Source of the DNA: Streptomyces sp. CoH27 | Lineage (GTDB): Bacteria > Actinomycetota > Actinomycetes > Streptomycetales > Streptomycetaceae | DNA length: 57,370 nt | Direction of reading: 5' to 3' | Assembly: GCF_020181035.1 (NCBI RefSeq) | Contig: NZ_JAIQYY010000026.1 | Coordinates: 1 to 57,370, forward strand | In this document: piece by piece, positions 1 to 7,157 of the stretch | Position numbering within the stretch: the first letter of the stretch is position 1 | How the letters are laid out: the number at the start of each line of letters is the position of its first letter | Made by a program: the position numbers and the translations under genes | Notes under the pieces: generated by a model | The model's input: the letters and a program-made list of their open reading frames with translations, nothing else | What the model was told of the DNA's origin: nothing | The model's database searches: none

Positions 1-58
1 TGGCCTCGGCGATCAGCTCGCCGCCCGCCGCGGCGTCCGGAACGATGACAACTTCCAC
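1..58 (-). CDS. nagB: glucosamine-6-phosphate deaminase NagB, N-terminal fragment cut by the window edge
   Basis: Only the first 19 codons lie in the window. They read VEVVIVPDAAAGGELIAEA from a GTG start at 58-56, which is the characteristic opening of actinobacterial NagB, where the VPDA stretch and GGELIAEA precede the sugar-phosphate isomerase fold. NagB converts glucosamine-6-phosphate to fructose-6-phosphate and ammonia in the cytosol. It lies downstream of, and in the same direction as, a DeoR regulator and a GH4 glycosidase, so it is probably the third gene of an amino-sugar catabolic operon. No strong ribosome binding site is visible before the GTG. The identification rests on a short segment. 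Confidence 0.7.
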   Translation of the reverse strand, partial: MEVVIVPDAAAGGELIAEA

Positions 59-189
59 GCTGGGCCTGCCGTTCTGAAAAGGGTGGGTCGGGACATCTGC
101 GGGCGGGGTCGGGCGGGGGTGCCGGGCGCCGTCGCCCCGCACCCCGTACGGCTGGCTCCGCCCGCCCCCGAACACGGCCGCGACCTCCG

Positions 190-1065
190 TCCGGGATGCG
201 CTGGATGTACCCGTCCGGCAGCCGGCGGCCGACCGTGACCGAATCGACGAGGGATGGAAGGCGAACCCCTTGAGCGCATCGGCGCGGTCGCCGGTGACGG
301 CCGCGCTGATCGTGAGCCGCTCGACCGCCGTGACCTGCTGCATCAGCCCGGCCTGACGCAGCTCGGGCCGGGTGATGGTGAGCGGGTGCACATCATGGGC
401 ATCGACGGTGACCGGGACTTCCACCACGGCGTCCTCGGGGCCTCGCCGTTGTGGAGGACCCGGCGCGTCCAGCCGAGGTGGTTGAGGCCGACGCAGTCGA
501 ACTGGGCCCGGGACGGATCGAGGCCGAGCGTCGTGGCGATCCGGCGGCCGAGGCCGGAGGGGGTGTCGCAGATGCCGAGGACACGGTCGCCCAGGACGCT
601 CTGCATCGCTTCCGTGATCATCCCGGCGAGGCCGGTGAAGGTGATGACGTACGCGCCGGGCGCGAGTCTGCGCACGCGGTGCGCGATGTCGAGCATCACG
701 GGGATCGTGCGCAGGCCGCAGGCGAGACCGACCGGCCCGGCCGTCTCCTGGCCGAGGACGTTCCGGTCGAGGGCGACCCGCTCGTCGCAGGTGCGGCCTG
801 CGAGCCCGCCCACCCGGACGGCGCCGAACACGAAGCCGCTGCCCTCCAGGGCGTCGTCGAGGGCCGTGGTGGCGGTCGCCGCCGTGGGGGCGCCGGGGCG
901 GCCGTCCGCGAACCGGGCGAGCACCTCGGCCATCGCCGTGAGGCGGGCGGGATCGGTGTCGTACAGCCGGACGTCGTCGATGCGCGGGGCGCCCTGGTCG
1001 CTGAGCAGGGCCTGGTAAACGTACGGGACGCGGGATCCGCCGCGGCCGAGGACGGTCGACTTCAT
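190..1065 (-). pseudogene. GH4 6-phospho-beta-glucosidase, internally deleted and frameshifted
   Basis: The ATG at 1065 overlaps the DeoR stop by 4 nt (ATGA). The first 208 residues are GH4-like: GGSRVP near residue 10, GICD at 164-167 (metal-site Cys) and NHLGW at 195-199. At about 455 the reading frame breaks, and the next sensible frame reads EDAVVEVPVTVDAHDVHPL, which belongs near residue 350 of a full-length enzyme of about 420 residues, so roughly 140 residues are missing. A further single-base loss near 232 separates FAFHP from DSVTVGRRLPDGYI. The usual NFTNP motif reads TFTGL at 142-146. Intact GH4 enzymes hydrolyse phospho-glycosides with NAD and a divalent metal. With a deletion, frameshifts and altered active-site residues, this copy is very likely dead. 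Confidence 0.85.
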
Positions 1066-1847
1066 GTGACCATCACCTTTCCCCCCGCTGCTCGGCAGAG
1101 CTGGAGTGTGCCGGGATCGGCACCGCTGGTGGTGATCAGGATGTCGATGTCCGACAGCGAGCACACGCGCAGCGAGCCGCTGCCCGGGAACTTGCTCTCG
1201 GCCGCGACCAGGACGACCCGTCCCGCCGTTTCGATCATGGCCTGCTTCAGGGGTGCCTCGACCGCCATGTTGTCCACCACGTGACCGCTCGGGCGGACCC
1301 CGGTGCAGCTGAGGAAGAGCAGGTCGGCGCTGACCTGACGCAGTGCCTGTTCGGTCAGGGAGCCGACCAGGGACTGGTAGTTGCGGCGCAGTACGCCGCC
1401 CAGCATCACCAGCCGTACGGCGTCGTCGTGACGGAGTTCGTCGAGCACGGCCAGGCTGCTGGTGATGACCGTGACGGGGCGCCCGCGCAGCCGCCGGGCG
1501 ATCGCCCGGGGTGTGGTTCCGATGTCCAGGACGACCACGCTGTTGTCCTCGACGAGCTTCACGGCCTCCTCCGCCATGGCCTCCTTCAACGCCTGGTCGC
1601 GCGTCGCGACGACGTCGAAGGGGGCCTCTTCCTCCGGCTCGTGCGCCGTGGCGTCCACGGTGGCGCGCGGGGCCAGCGCGGCACCGCCGTAGGTGCGCAC
1701 GAGTTCGCCGTTGCGGTCCAGCTCGATCAGGTCCCGGCGGATGGTGGACTCGCTGACCTGGAGCCGCTCGGCGAGTTCTCGCACCGAGGCGACCCCCGTC
1801 GTGCGGAGGGATTCCACGATCTGCGCGTGGCGCGTGCGTGAAGTCAC
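1062..1847 (-). CDS. DeoR-family transcriptional regulator
   Basis: This 261-residue protein has the N-terminal winged helix of DeoR proteins (ELAERLQVSESTIRRDL, about residues 24-40) followed by the sugar-phosphate-sensing DeoRC domain, including VLDIGTTPRAIA and the late LITTSGADP stretch. Such proteins usually repress sugar catabolic genes and are released by a phosphorylated sugar. The start is GTG at 1847 with no Shine-Dalgarno sequence, but a TATGTT -10-like hexamer sits 7 nt upstream, so the transcript may be leaderless. It is translationally coupled to the broken GH4 gene and followed by nagB, so phospho-glycosides or amino-sugar phosphates are the likely signal. Confidence 0.9.
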   Translation of the reverse strand: MTSRTRHAQIVESLRTTGVASVRELAERLQVSESTIRRDLIELDRNGELVRTYGGAALAPRATVDATAHEPEEEAPFDVVATRDQALKEAMAEEAVKLVEDNSVVVLDIGTTPRAIARRLRGRPVTVITSSLAVLDELRHDDAVRLVMLGGVLRRNYQSLVGSLTEQALRQVSADLLFLSCTGVRPSGHVVDNMAVEAPLKQAMIETAGRVVLVAAESKFPGSGSLRVCSLSDIDILITTSGADPGTLQLCRAAGGKVMVT

Positions 1848-1858
1848 GCAGAGAACAT

Positions 1859-1892
1859 AGCACCGGATGACTGACTTCAGTCATCCGGTGCT
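1859..1892. promoter_or_regulatory. perfect inverted repeat upstream of the DeoR gene, probable autoregulatory operator
   Basis: AGCACCGGATGACT and its exact reverse complement flank a 6-nt centre. The right edge is 12 nt from the regulator start and overlaps the expected -35 to -10 spacer, which fits an operator. It could instead terminate the upstream sigma-factor transcript, although no T-run follows. Confidence 0.6.
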
Positions 1893-2028
1893 GGGAACCT
1901 GGTCGCTACTGACCGACTCTCGTCATCGCTCTGAGGTGGTGCTCATAGTTGAGCACTTCACCTGACGCCACCAGTCGGAAGCAACGTCCCGGCCCCAGCC
2001 CACGGCCCGGGGAGATGATCGAGCCACG

Positions 2029-2048
2029 CCGCCCGTCCGGACGGGCGG
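2029..2048. terminator. 20-bp perfect G+C palindrome downstream of the ECF41 gene
   Basis: CCGCCCGTCCGGACGGGCGG lies 31 bp past the stop of the sigma-factor gene and is fully self-complementary. It is the best terminator candidate for that operon. There is no U-tract, as is common in streptomycetes. The rest of 1893-2078 shows no gene. Confidence 0.45.
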
Positions 2049-2078
2049 AACGTCCGTGAACCACCCGTGAGCCGGGCG

Positions 2079-2999
2079 TCACCGCGTCCCGATGTCGTAC
2101 GTCGTGCCACCGGTGACCGCCTGGAGCTTGTCCGGGTTGGCCACGTTGTGGATGGCGGTGATACGGCCGTCGGCGCCGAAGTCGAAGGTGACGGTGGCGA
2201 TCACGTGGTCCGGGCCGCGGAAGACCATGCCCGGACCGCCGTTGATCTCCAGGAGGTCGGCCTTCATGTCGGCGGGCTTTACGCCCTGGTAGGTCACGGT
2301 GGTGATGGCCGCGAACCAGCCCGCCACCGTGGCCGCGCCCACCACGGGACGCAGGGCCTGGCGGACCTTGCCGCCGCCGTCGGTCCACAGGGTGACGTCG
2401 GGGGACAGCAGTTCCATCAGGGCGTTGACGTCCCCGCCGGTCGAGGCGGCGAGGAACCGCTCGGTGGCCGCGCGCTGCTGCGTCCGGTCCGCGGCGAAGC
2501 GCGGCCGCCGGGCCCGCACATGCTCCCGTGCGCGATGCGCCGCCTGCCGCACCGCGGCCTCGGAACGCTCCACCGCCTCGGCGATCTCGGCGTGGCTGAA
2601 GTCGAAGACCTCCTTCAGCACGAACACCGCGCGCTCCAGCGGACTGAGCGTCTCCAGCACCACCAGCATGGCCGTCGACACCGACTCGGCGTCCGTGACG
2701 GCCTCGGACGCGTCCCCGCCGGTCAGGATGGGCTCCGGCAGCCACGGCCCCACATAGGTCTCCCGTTTGTGCCGGGTGGACCGCAGCCGCTCCAGCGCCA
2801 GGTTCGAGACGATGCGCGTCAGATACGCCTTGGGGTCGGCCACCTGCGAGCGGTCGGCGGCCGACCACTTGATCCAGGCGTCCTGGACCGCGTCCTCGGC
2901 GTCGGCGGCGCTGCCGAGGACCCGGTAGGCCACGGAGAACAGCAGCCGCCGGTGCTCATGGAAGACCTGCTGGCCGGGCCGGGCGGACAGGTCGGTCAC
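2079..2999 (-). CDS. ECF41-group RNA polymerase sigma factor with C-terminal SnoaL-like domain
   Basis: The 306-residue protein has sigma2 (AEDAVQDAWIKW, residues 34-45) and sigma4 (about 110-160) followed by an NTF2/SnoaL-like extension. Three signatures of the ECF41 group are present: WLPEP at 86-90 in the sigma2-sigma4 linker, DGGGKV at 207-212 and NPDKL at 288-292. In this group the extension replaces an anti-sigma factor and modulates activity from within. The GTG start overlaps the stop of the upstream oxidoreductase (GTGA), so the two are translationally coupled. ECF41 genes are commonly next to carboxymuconolactone decarboxylase, oxidoreductase or epimerase genes, and the partner here is an FAD oxidoreductase. 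Confidence 0.93.
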   Translation of the reverse strand: MTDLSARPGQQVFHEHRRLLFSVAYRVLGSAADAEDAVQDAWIKWSAADRSQVADPKAYLTRIVSNLALERLRSTRHKRETYVGPWLPEPILTGGDASEAVTDAESVSTAMLVVLETLSPLERAVFVLKEVFDFSHAEIAEAVERSEAAVRQAAHRAREHVRARRPRFAADRTQQRAATERFLAASTGGDVNALMELLSPDVTLWTDGGGKVRQALRPVVGAATVAGWFAAITTVTYQGVKPADMKADLLEINGGPGMVFRGPDHVIATVTFDFGADGRITAIHNVANPDKLQAVTGGTTYDIGTR

Positions 3000-4201
3000 T
3001 TGGCCCTCCGGACCCGGGTGAAGCGGCCCCCGCGGGGCCAGAACGCGCCCGAGGCAGGCATCTTCTTCATACGGCCGTACGTCGGCCAAGGGGAAGCGGT
3101 CACCGTCTCCTTGTACCTGACCGCCATGGCGCCGGTCAGGCAGATCCGGCGGGGGCTGTCGTCGGGGTGTGTGAACTGCACCACGGCGTCGCCGCGTCCC
3201 AGGCTCACCGGCGTGTGGTAATAGCCGAAGCGGAACGGCTTGGGCCGCCTGCCCCTGAGCGCCCGGTCGATCGACAGCGCGGCGTGCACCCCGGTCGGCA
3301 TGCCGCCCTGGCAGGTGCCGTGCATGACGCCGTAGCCCTGGCTGATCGCGGCCGCGTCGCCGACGGCGTACACCTCGGGGTGGGACACCGACCGCAGGCT
3401 CGCGTCGGTGACGATGCGCCCGCGCTCGTCGACGGTCAGCCCCGCGGCGGCCGCCAGCGGCGACACGCGCGTGCCGCTCGTCCACAGCACGGCGTCGGCG
3501 GCGATGCTCTGCCCGTCCGCCAGTTCGACCGTGTCGGGCAGCACCTTCACCACCTCGGCCCCGGAGCGCACCTGGACGCCCAGCCGGTCGAGCGCGGACC
3601 GCAGATACGCCCTGGCCCTGGCGTTCATCGTCGCGCCGGGCTCGGTGCGGCCCAGCAGCACGACGTTCAGCTCCGGGCGCCGCTCGGCGATCTCCGCGGC
3701 CGACTCGATGCCGGTCAGCCCGCTGCCGACGATCACCACCGTGCCGCTGTCGAGCCGGGCCAGCCGGCCGGCGAGCAGTTCGGCGTCCGGTGCGCCGCTC
3801 AGGGTGAAGGCGTGCTCCTCGGCGCCAGGCACCGCCGGCGTGTCGGCGACCCCGCCCAGTCCGTACACCAGCGTGTCGTAGTGCAGCTCGCGGTCGTCGT
3901 CGATCCGCACGGTCCGCGTGTCCGCGTCCACCGCCGTCACCCAGCCGCGCACGAACCGCGCGCCCGTCCCCTCCAGCAACTCCGGAATGCTCAGCTCGGC
4001 CAGTCGCTGTCCGGTGGCCGTCATGTGCAGCCGCATCCGCTCGGTGAACCGCGCCTGCGCATTCACCACGGTCACCGCCACGCCCGGCCGCCCCTGCACG
4101 CGGGCCGCGAGCTGGACGGCGGCGGCCAGGCCGGCGTATCCCGCCCCCAGGATCACCACGCGGTGCGCGGCCGCCATGCCGGTCTCCTGCTGTGCGTTCA
4201 T
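2996..4201 (-). CDS. NDH-2-like FAD/NAD(P)-dependent oxidoreductase
   Basis: The 401-residue protein opens with an FAD-binding Rossmann motif (VVILGAGYAGLAAAV, residues 14-28), has a second dinucleotide fold (VVIVGSGLTGIESA) for NAD(P)H and ends with the flavin-contact motif YAVGDAAAI. This is the architecture of type II NADH dehydrogenases and related pyridine nucleotide-disulphide oxidoreductases. No C-terminal membrane helix is evident. The ATG at 4201 was chosen because AGGAGG lies 8 nt upstream; the longer in-frame start lacks a ribosome binding site. It is the first gene of a two-gene unit with the ECF41 factor and is probably the target or sensor partner of that factor. The electron acceptor cannot be told from sequence. 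Confidence 0.88.
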   Translation of the reverse strand: MNAQQETGMAAAHRVVILGAGYAGLAAAVQLAARVQGRPGVAVTVVNAQARFTERMRLHMTATGQRLAELSIPELLEGTGARFVRGWVTAVDADTRTVRIDDDRELHYDTLVYGLGGVADTPAVPGAEEHAFTLSGAPDAELLAGRLARLDSGTVVIVGSGLTGIESAAEIAERRPELNVVLLGRTEPGATMNARARAYLRSALDRLGVQVRSGAEVVKVLPDTVELADGQSIAADAVLWTSGTRVSPLAAAAGLTVDERGRIVTDASLRSVSHPEVYAVGDAAAISQGYGVMHGTCQGGMPTGVHAALSIDRALRGRRPKPFRFGYYHTPVSLGRGDAVVQFTHPDDSPRRICLTGAMAVRYKETVTASPWPTYGRMKKMPASGAFWPRGGRFTRVRRAK

Positions 4202-4345
4202 CGTTGCGTCCTCCTCGGCTCGCTTGCTGACGCCCACCAGATGGGAGCAGAGGGGCCGGCTGTGACATGGGATGGATGTGACGCGCGACACAGTCCGGAC
4301 CGGGGCCCGCCGTACGGCGGTGTCTGTGTACCGACCACGCGTCCA

Positions 4346-4374
4346 TTGACAGGAAACCTGGCTGTAATCAGACT
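4346..4374 (+). promoter_or_regulatory. sigma70-type promoter for the aldehyde/alcohol dehydrogenase operon
   Basis: TTGACA at 4346-4351 and CAGACT at 4369-4374 are separated by 17 bp, 61 bp before the aldehyde dehydrogenase ATG. The -35 is a perfect consensus match; the -10 is weaker. Confidence 0.55.
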
Positions 4375-4381
4375 GCGGATC

Positions 4382-4396
4382 AACAGGAATCCTGTT
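4382..4396. promoter_or_regulatory. operator-like palindrome at the predicted transcription start
   Basis: AACAGGAATCCTGTT is a perfect 7+1+7 palindrome located where transcription from the 4346-4374 promoter should begin. The position suits repression by roadblock. No dedicated regulator gene is adjacent, so the binding protein is unknown. Confidence 0.5.
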
Positions 4397-4434
4397 TGTT
4401 GAGACTTTAGCGATCAACGCTGGGGAGTGGGCCA

Positions 4435-5892
4435 ATGACGACCACCTTCGACACCGACCCCGGACAGCTGTTCATCGGCGGCCACTGGCGCGAGGCCGCC
4501 GACGGCGCCCGTATGGAGGTCATCGACCCGTCCACCGGCCAGGTGATCACGACCGTCGCGGAGGCGGCCGCCGGTGACGTCGACGCCGCCGTACGCGCGG
4601 CCAGGGACGCCTTCGACTCCGGACCCTGGCCCCGGATGAGCGGCCGGGAACGCGGGCGCGTCCTGTACCGCGTCGCGGAACTGATCCGTGAGCACGCAGG
4701 GGAACTCGCGGCCCTGGAGAGCCTGGACGTCGGCAAGCCGATCTCCCTGTGCAGCGCGGTCGACGTCACGAACGCGGCCAACGACTACGAGTACTACGCC
4801 TTCCTCGCCCAGAGCCAGGACGGCGCCACCCGTGACACCCCGCTCCATGCCTTCGCCTACACCCGCCGCGAGCCGCTCGGTGTCGTCGCGGCCATCACGC
4901 CCTTCAACTTCCCGCTGATCCTCGCCGGTTCGAAGCTCGCCCCGGCCCTCGCGGCCGGTAACACCGTCGTGCACAAGCCCGCCGAGGAGACCCCGCTCAG
5001 CGCCCTGCGGATGGCCGCCCTGCTGACGGAGGCCGGCGTTCCCGACGGTGTCGTCAACGTCGTCACCGGCACGGGCCCGGTCGCCGGCGAGGCCCTGCTG
5101 CGCCACCCCGGGATCGACAAGGTCGCCTTCACCGGCTCCACCGCCGTCGGCCGGCATGTGGCGAGCGTGGCCGGTGAGGGACTCAAGACCGTCATGATGG
5201 AACTGGGCGGCAACGCCGCACACATCGTCTTCGAGGACGCCGACCTGGAGAAGGCCGTCGGCGCGATCATCAAGGCGTTCGTCTTCAACACCGGCCAGTT
5301 CTGCATGGCCGGCCCCCGGCTGCTGGTCGCCCGCCCGCTGCACGACACCCTCGTCGGCATCCTCGCCGGGGCGGTCGCGCAGGTGCCGGTCGGTGACCCG
5401 CGCGATCCGGGTACCGTCGTCGGGCCGATGGCGGGGGCGAAGCACCTGAAGAAGGTCGAGGAGTACGTCGAACTGGCCCGCACGGAGGGGGCCCGGGTGG
5501 TCGTCGGCGGCGAGCGGCTCGACCTGAACGGCGGCTACTTCTACCGGCCCACGGTGATCACCGGCCTGGCCGACGACTCCCGGGTCGTCCAGGAGGAGAT
5601 CTTCGGCCCCGTCCTCACGGTCCAGCCCTTCGACTCCGAGGACGAGGCGGTCGCCCTCGCCAACTCCACGCCGTACGGCCTCGCCTCGGGCATCCAGACC
5701 ACCGACCTCGCCCGCGCCCACCGCGTCGCCGGGCGGCTGCAGGCCGGCATCGTCTGGATCAACGACTGGGCCATGCTCGACCCCGCGGTCCCTTTCGGCG
5801 GTGTCAAGGACTCCGGCTTCGGCCGGGAGTACGGCCCCGAGGCTCTCGCCGCCTACACCAAGGTCAAGTCCGTCGTCGTCTCGCTCGACTGA
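4435..5892 (+). CDS. NAD(P)-dependent aldehyde dehydrogenase
   Basis: The 485-residue protein is a complete ALDH-superfamily enzyme that oxidises an aldehyde to a carboxylate. Visible signatures are PFNFP with Asn158 (oxyanion), HKPAEE with Lys181 (cofactor), GSTAVG at 234-239, ELGGN with general base Glu256, and GQFCMAGPR with catalytic Cys290. Length is normal for the family. The ATG at 4435 follows a GGGGAGTGGGCC leader. The gene is 25 bp upstream of a zinc alcohol dehydrogenase, so the two probably form an operon taking an alcohol through the aldehyde to the acid. An aromatic substrate is likely from the partner's resemblance to aryl-alcohol dehydrogenases, but this is inference. Confidence 0.92.
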   Translation: MTTTFDTDPGQLFIGGHWREAADGARMEVIDPSTGQVITTVAEAAAGDVDAAVRAARDAFDSGPWPRMSGRERGRVLYRVAELIREHAGELAALESLDVGKPISLCSAVDVTNAANDYEYYAFLAQSQDGATRDTPLHAFAYTRREPLGVVAAITPFNFPLILAGSKLAPALAAGNTVVHKPAEETPLSALRMAALLTEAGVPDGVVNVVTGTGPVAGEALLRHPGIDKVAFTGSTAVGRHVASVAGEGLKTVMMELGGNAAHIVFEDADLEKAVGAIIKAFVFNTGQFCMAGPRLLVARPLHDTLVGILAGAVAQVPVGDPRDPGTVVGPMAGAKHLKKVEEYVELARTEGARVVVGGERLDLNGGYFYRPTVITGLADDSRVVQEEIFGPVLTVQPFDSEDEAVALANSTPYGLASGIQTTDLARAHRVAGRLQAGIVWINDWAMLDPAVPFGGVKDSGFGREYGPEALAAYTKVKSVVVSLD

Positions 5893-5917
5893 GCGCCCGC
5901 GCAAAGGAGTTCACCGT

Positions 5918-7033
5918 ATGACACGCAGGACCACCCCCACGCGCGCCGCCGTGGTCGAATCCGGCGGAGCGCCCTTCACCCTCTGCGACGTCGAGCTCGA
6001 CGGCCCGGGGCCGGGCGAGGCTCTCGTCCGCATGGCCGCCACCGGCCTGTGCCACACCGATCTCGGCGTGGCGAGCGGCGGCCTGCCGTTCCCGCTGCCC
6101 GGCGTCCTCGGACACGAGGGAGCTGGTGTCGTCGAAGCCGTCGGCCCGGACGTGACGGACGTCGCGCCCGGCGACCACGTCGTGCTGTCCTTCACCTCCT
6201 GCGGCGGCTGCCGCAACTGCCGCGAAGGACACCCGGCGTACTGCGCCACCTGGCTGCCGCTGAACCTCATCGGCGGCCGGCGCGCCGACGGCACCAGCAC
6301 CATCAGCCGCGACGGCACCCCGCTCGGCGGGCACTTCTTCGGCCAGTCCGCCTTCGCCGCACACGCGGTGGTGGACCGGCGCAGCCTGGTGAAGGTCGAC
6401 CCCGAGGTGCCGCTCACGTCCATGGCCCCGCTCGGCTGCGGTGTGCAGACCGGGGTCGGTGCCGTATGGAACGTCCTCAAGCCCCGGGCGGGCAGCACGC
6501 TCGTCGTCCTCGGTGCCGGAGCCGTGGGCCTGTCCGCGGTCATGGCCGCCGCGCTCACCCCGGCCGCCCGGATCATCGCCGTCGACCGCTTCGCCGAACG
6601 TCTCGCCCTTGCCGAGGAGTTGGGCGCCACCCACACCGTCGACGCGACCCAGGCCGACCTGGGCGACGCACTCGCCCTGCTGACCGGCGGACAGGGAGCC
6701 GACGCGGTCGTCGAGACCACGGGCAACGTCGCCGTGCTGCGCCAGGGTGCCGACGCGCTGGCCGCCCGCGGCACCCTGGTGGTCGTCGGCGCCCCGCCCT
6801 TCGGCACCGAAGTCGCCCTGGACGTCAACGGCCTGCTGCCGGGCAAGCGGATCGTGGGTCTCACCCTGGGGGACAGCGAGACCCAGACCCTCATCCCCGC
6901 CCTGGTCCAGCTGGTCAAGGAGGGACGGCTGCCGCTGCACCGCCTGATCAGCACCTATCCGTTCGCCGACATCGACCGGGCGGCGCGCGACATGAGCGCG
7001 GGCAAGACGATCAAGCCCGTGCTCACCTTCTGA
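5918..7033 (+). CDS. zinc-dependent alcohol dehydrogenase (aryl-alcohol type)
   Basis: This 371-residue medium-chain dehydrogenase shows the catalytic zinc ligands Cys45 (GLCHTD), His66-Glu67 (GHEGAG) and Cys174 (PLGCGVQTG), four structural-zinc cysteines at 95, 98, 101 and 109, and the coenzyme motif GAGAVG near 206-211. The arrangement matches class III-like and benzyl/aryl-alcohol dehydrogenases. The ATG at 5918 has AAGGAG 8 nt upstream. It follows the aldehyde dehydrogenase in an operon and is bounded downstream by a strong hairpin. It would supply the aldehyde oxidised by its neighbour; the true substrate is not visible. Confidence 0.92.
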   Translation: MTRRTTPTRAAVVESGGAPFTLCDVELDGPGPGEALVRMAATGLCHTDLGVASGGLPFPLPGVLGHEGAGVVEAVGPDVTDVAPGDHVVLSFTSCGGCRNCREGHPAYCATWLPLNLIGGRRADGTSTISRDGTPLGGHFFGQSAFAAHAVVDRRSLVKVDPEVPLTSMAPLGCGVQTGVGAVWNVLKPRAGSTLVVLGAGAVGLSAVMAAALTPAARIIAVDRFAERLALAEELGATHTVDATQADLGDALALLTGGQGADAVVETTGNVAVLRQGADALAARGTLVVVGAPPFGTEVALDVNGLLPGKRIVGLTLGDSETQTLIPALVQLVKEGRLPLHRLISTYPFADIDRAARDMSAGKTIKPVLTF

Positions 7034-7079
7034 ACACACCTTCCGGCGTGACGCCGGGCCACGCGCACATGCCGCACGC

Positions 7080-7118
7080 CCTGTGTCCCTGGCCGCCGAC
7101 ATCGGCCAGGGACACAGG
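7080..7118. terminator. bidirectional terminator between convergent operons
   Basis: A perfect 16-bp stem (CCTGTGTCCCTGGCCG and its complement) with a 7-nt loop lies between the convergent alcohol dehydrogenase and glycosidase genes, 47 bp and 39 bp from their stops. Confidence 0.85.
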
Positions 7119-7157
7119 TGTCTCATGCAGTGCCGAGTGCCCTCGGTGGGGCGGACC

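Noticed and set aside
4261..4267. ECF41 promoter (TGTCACA on the minus strand) before the oxidoreductase
   Set aside because: The nearest CGTC is about 29 bp away, too far for the published spacing, so I do not call a promoter.
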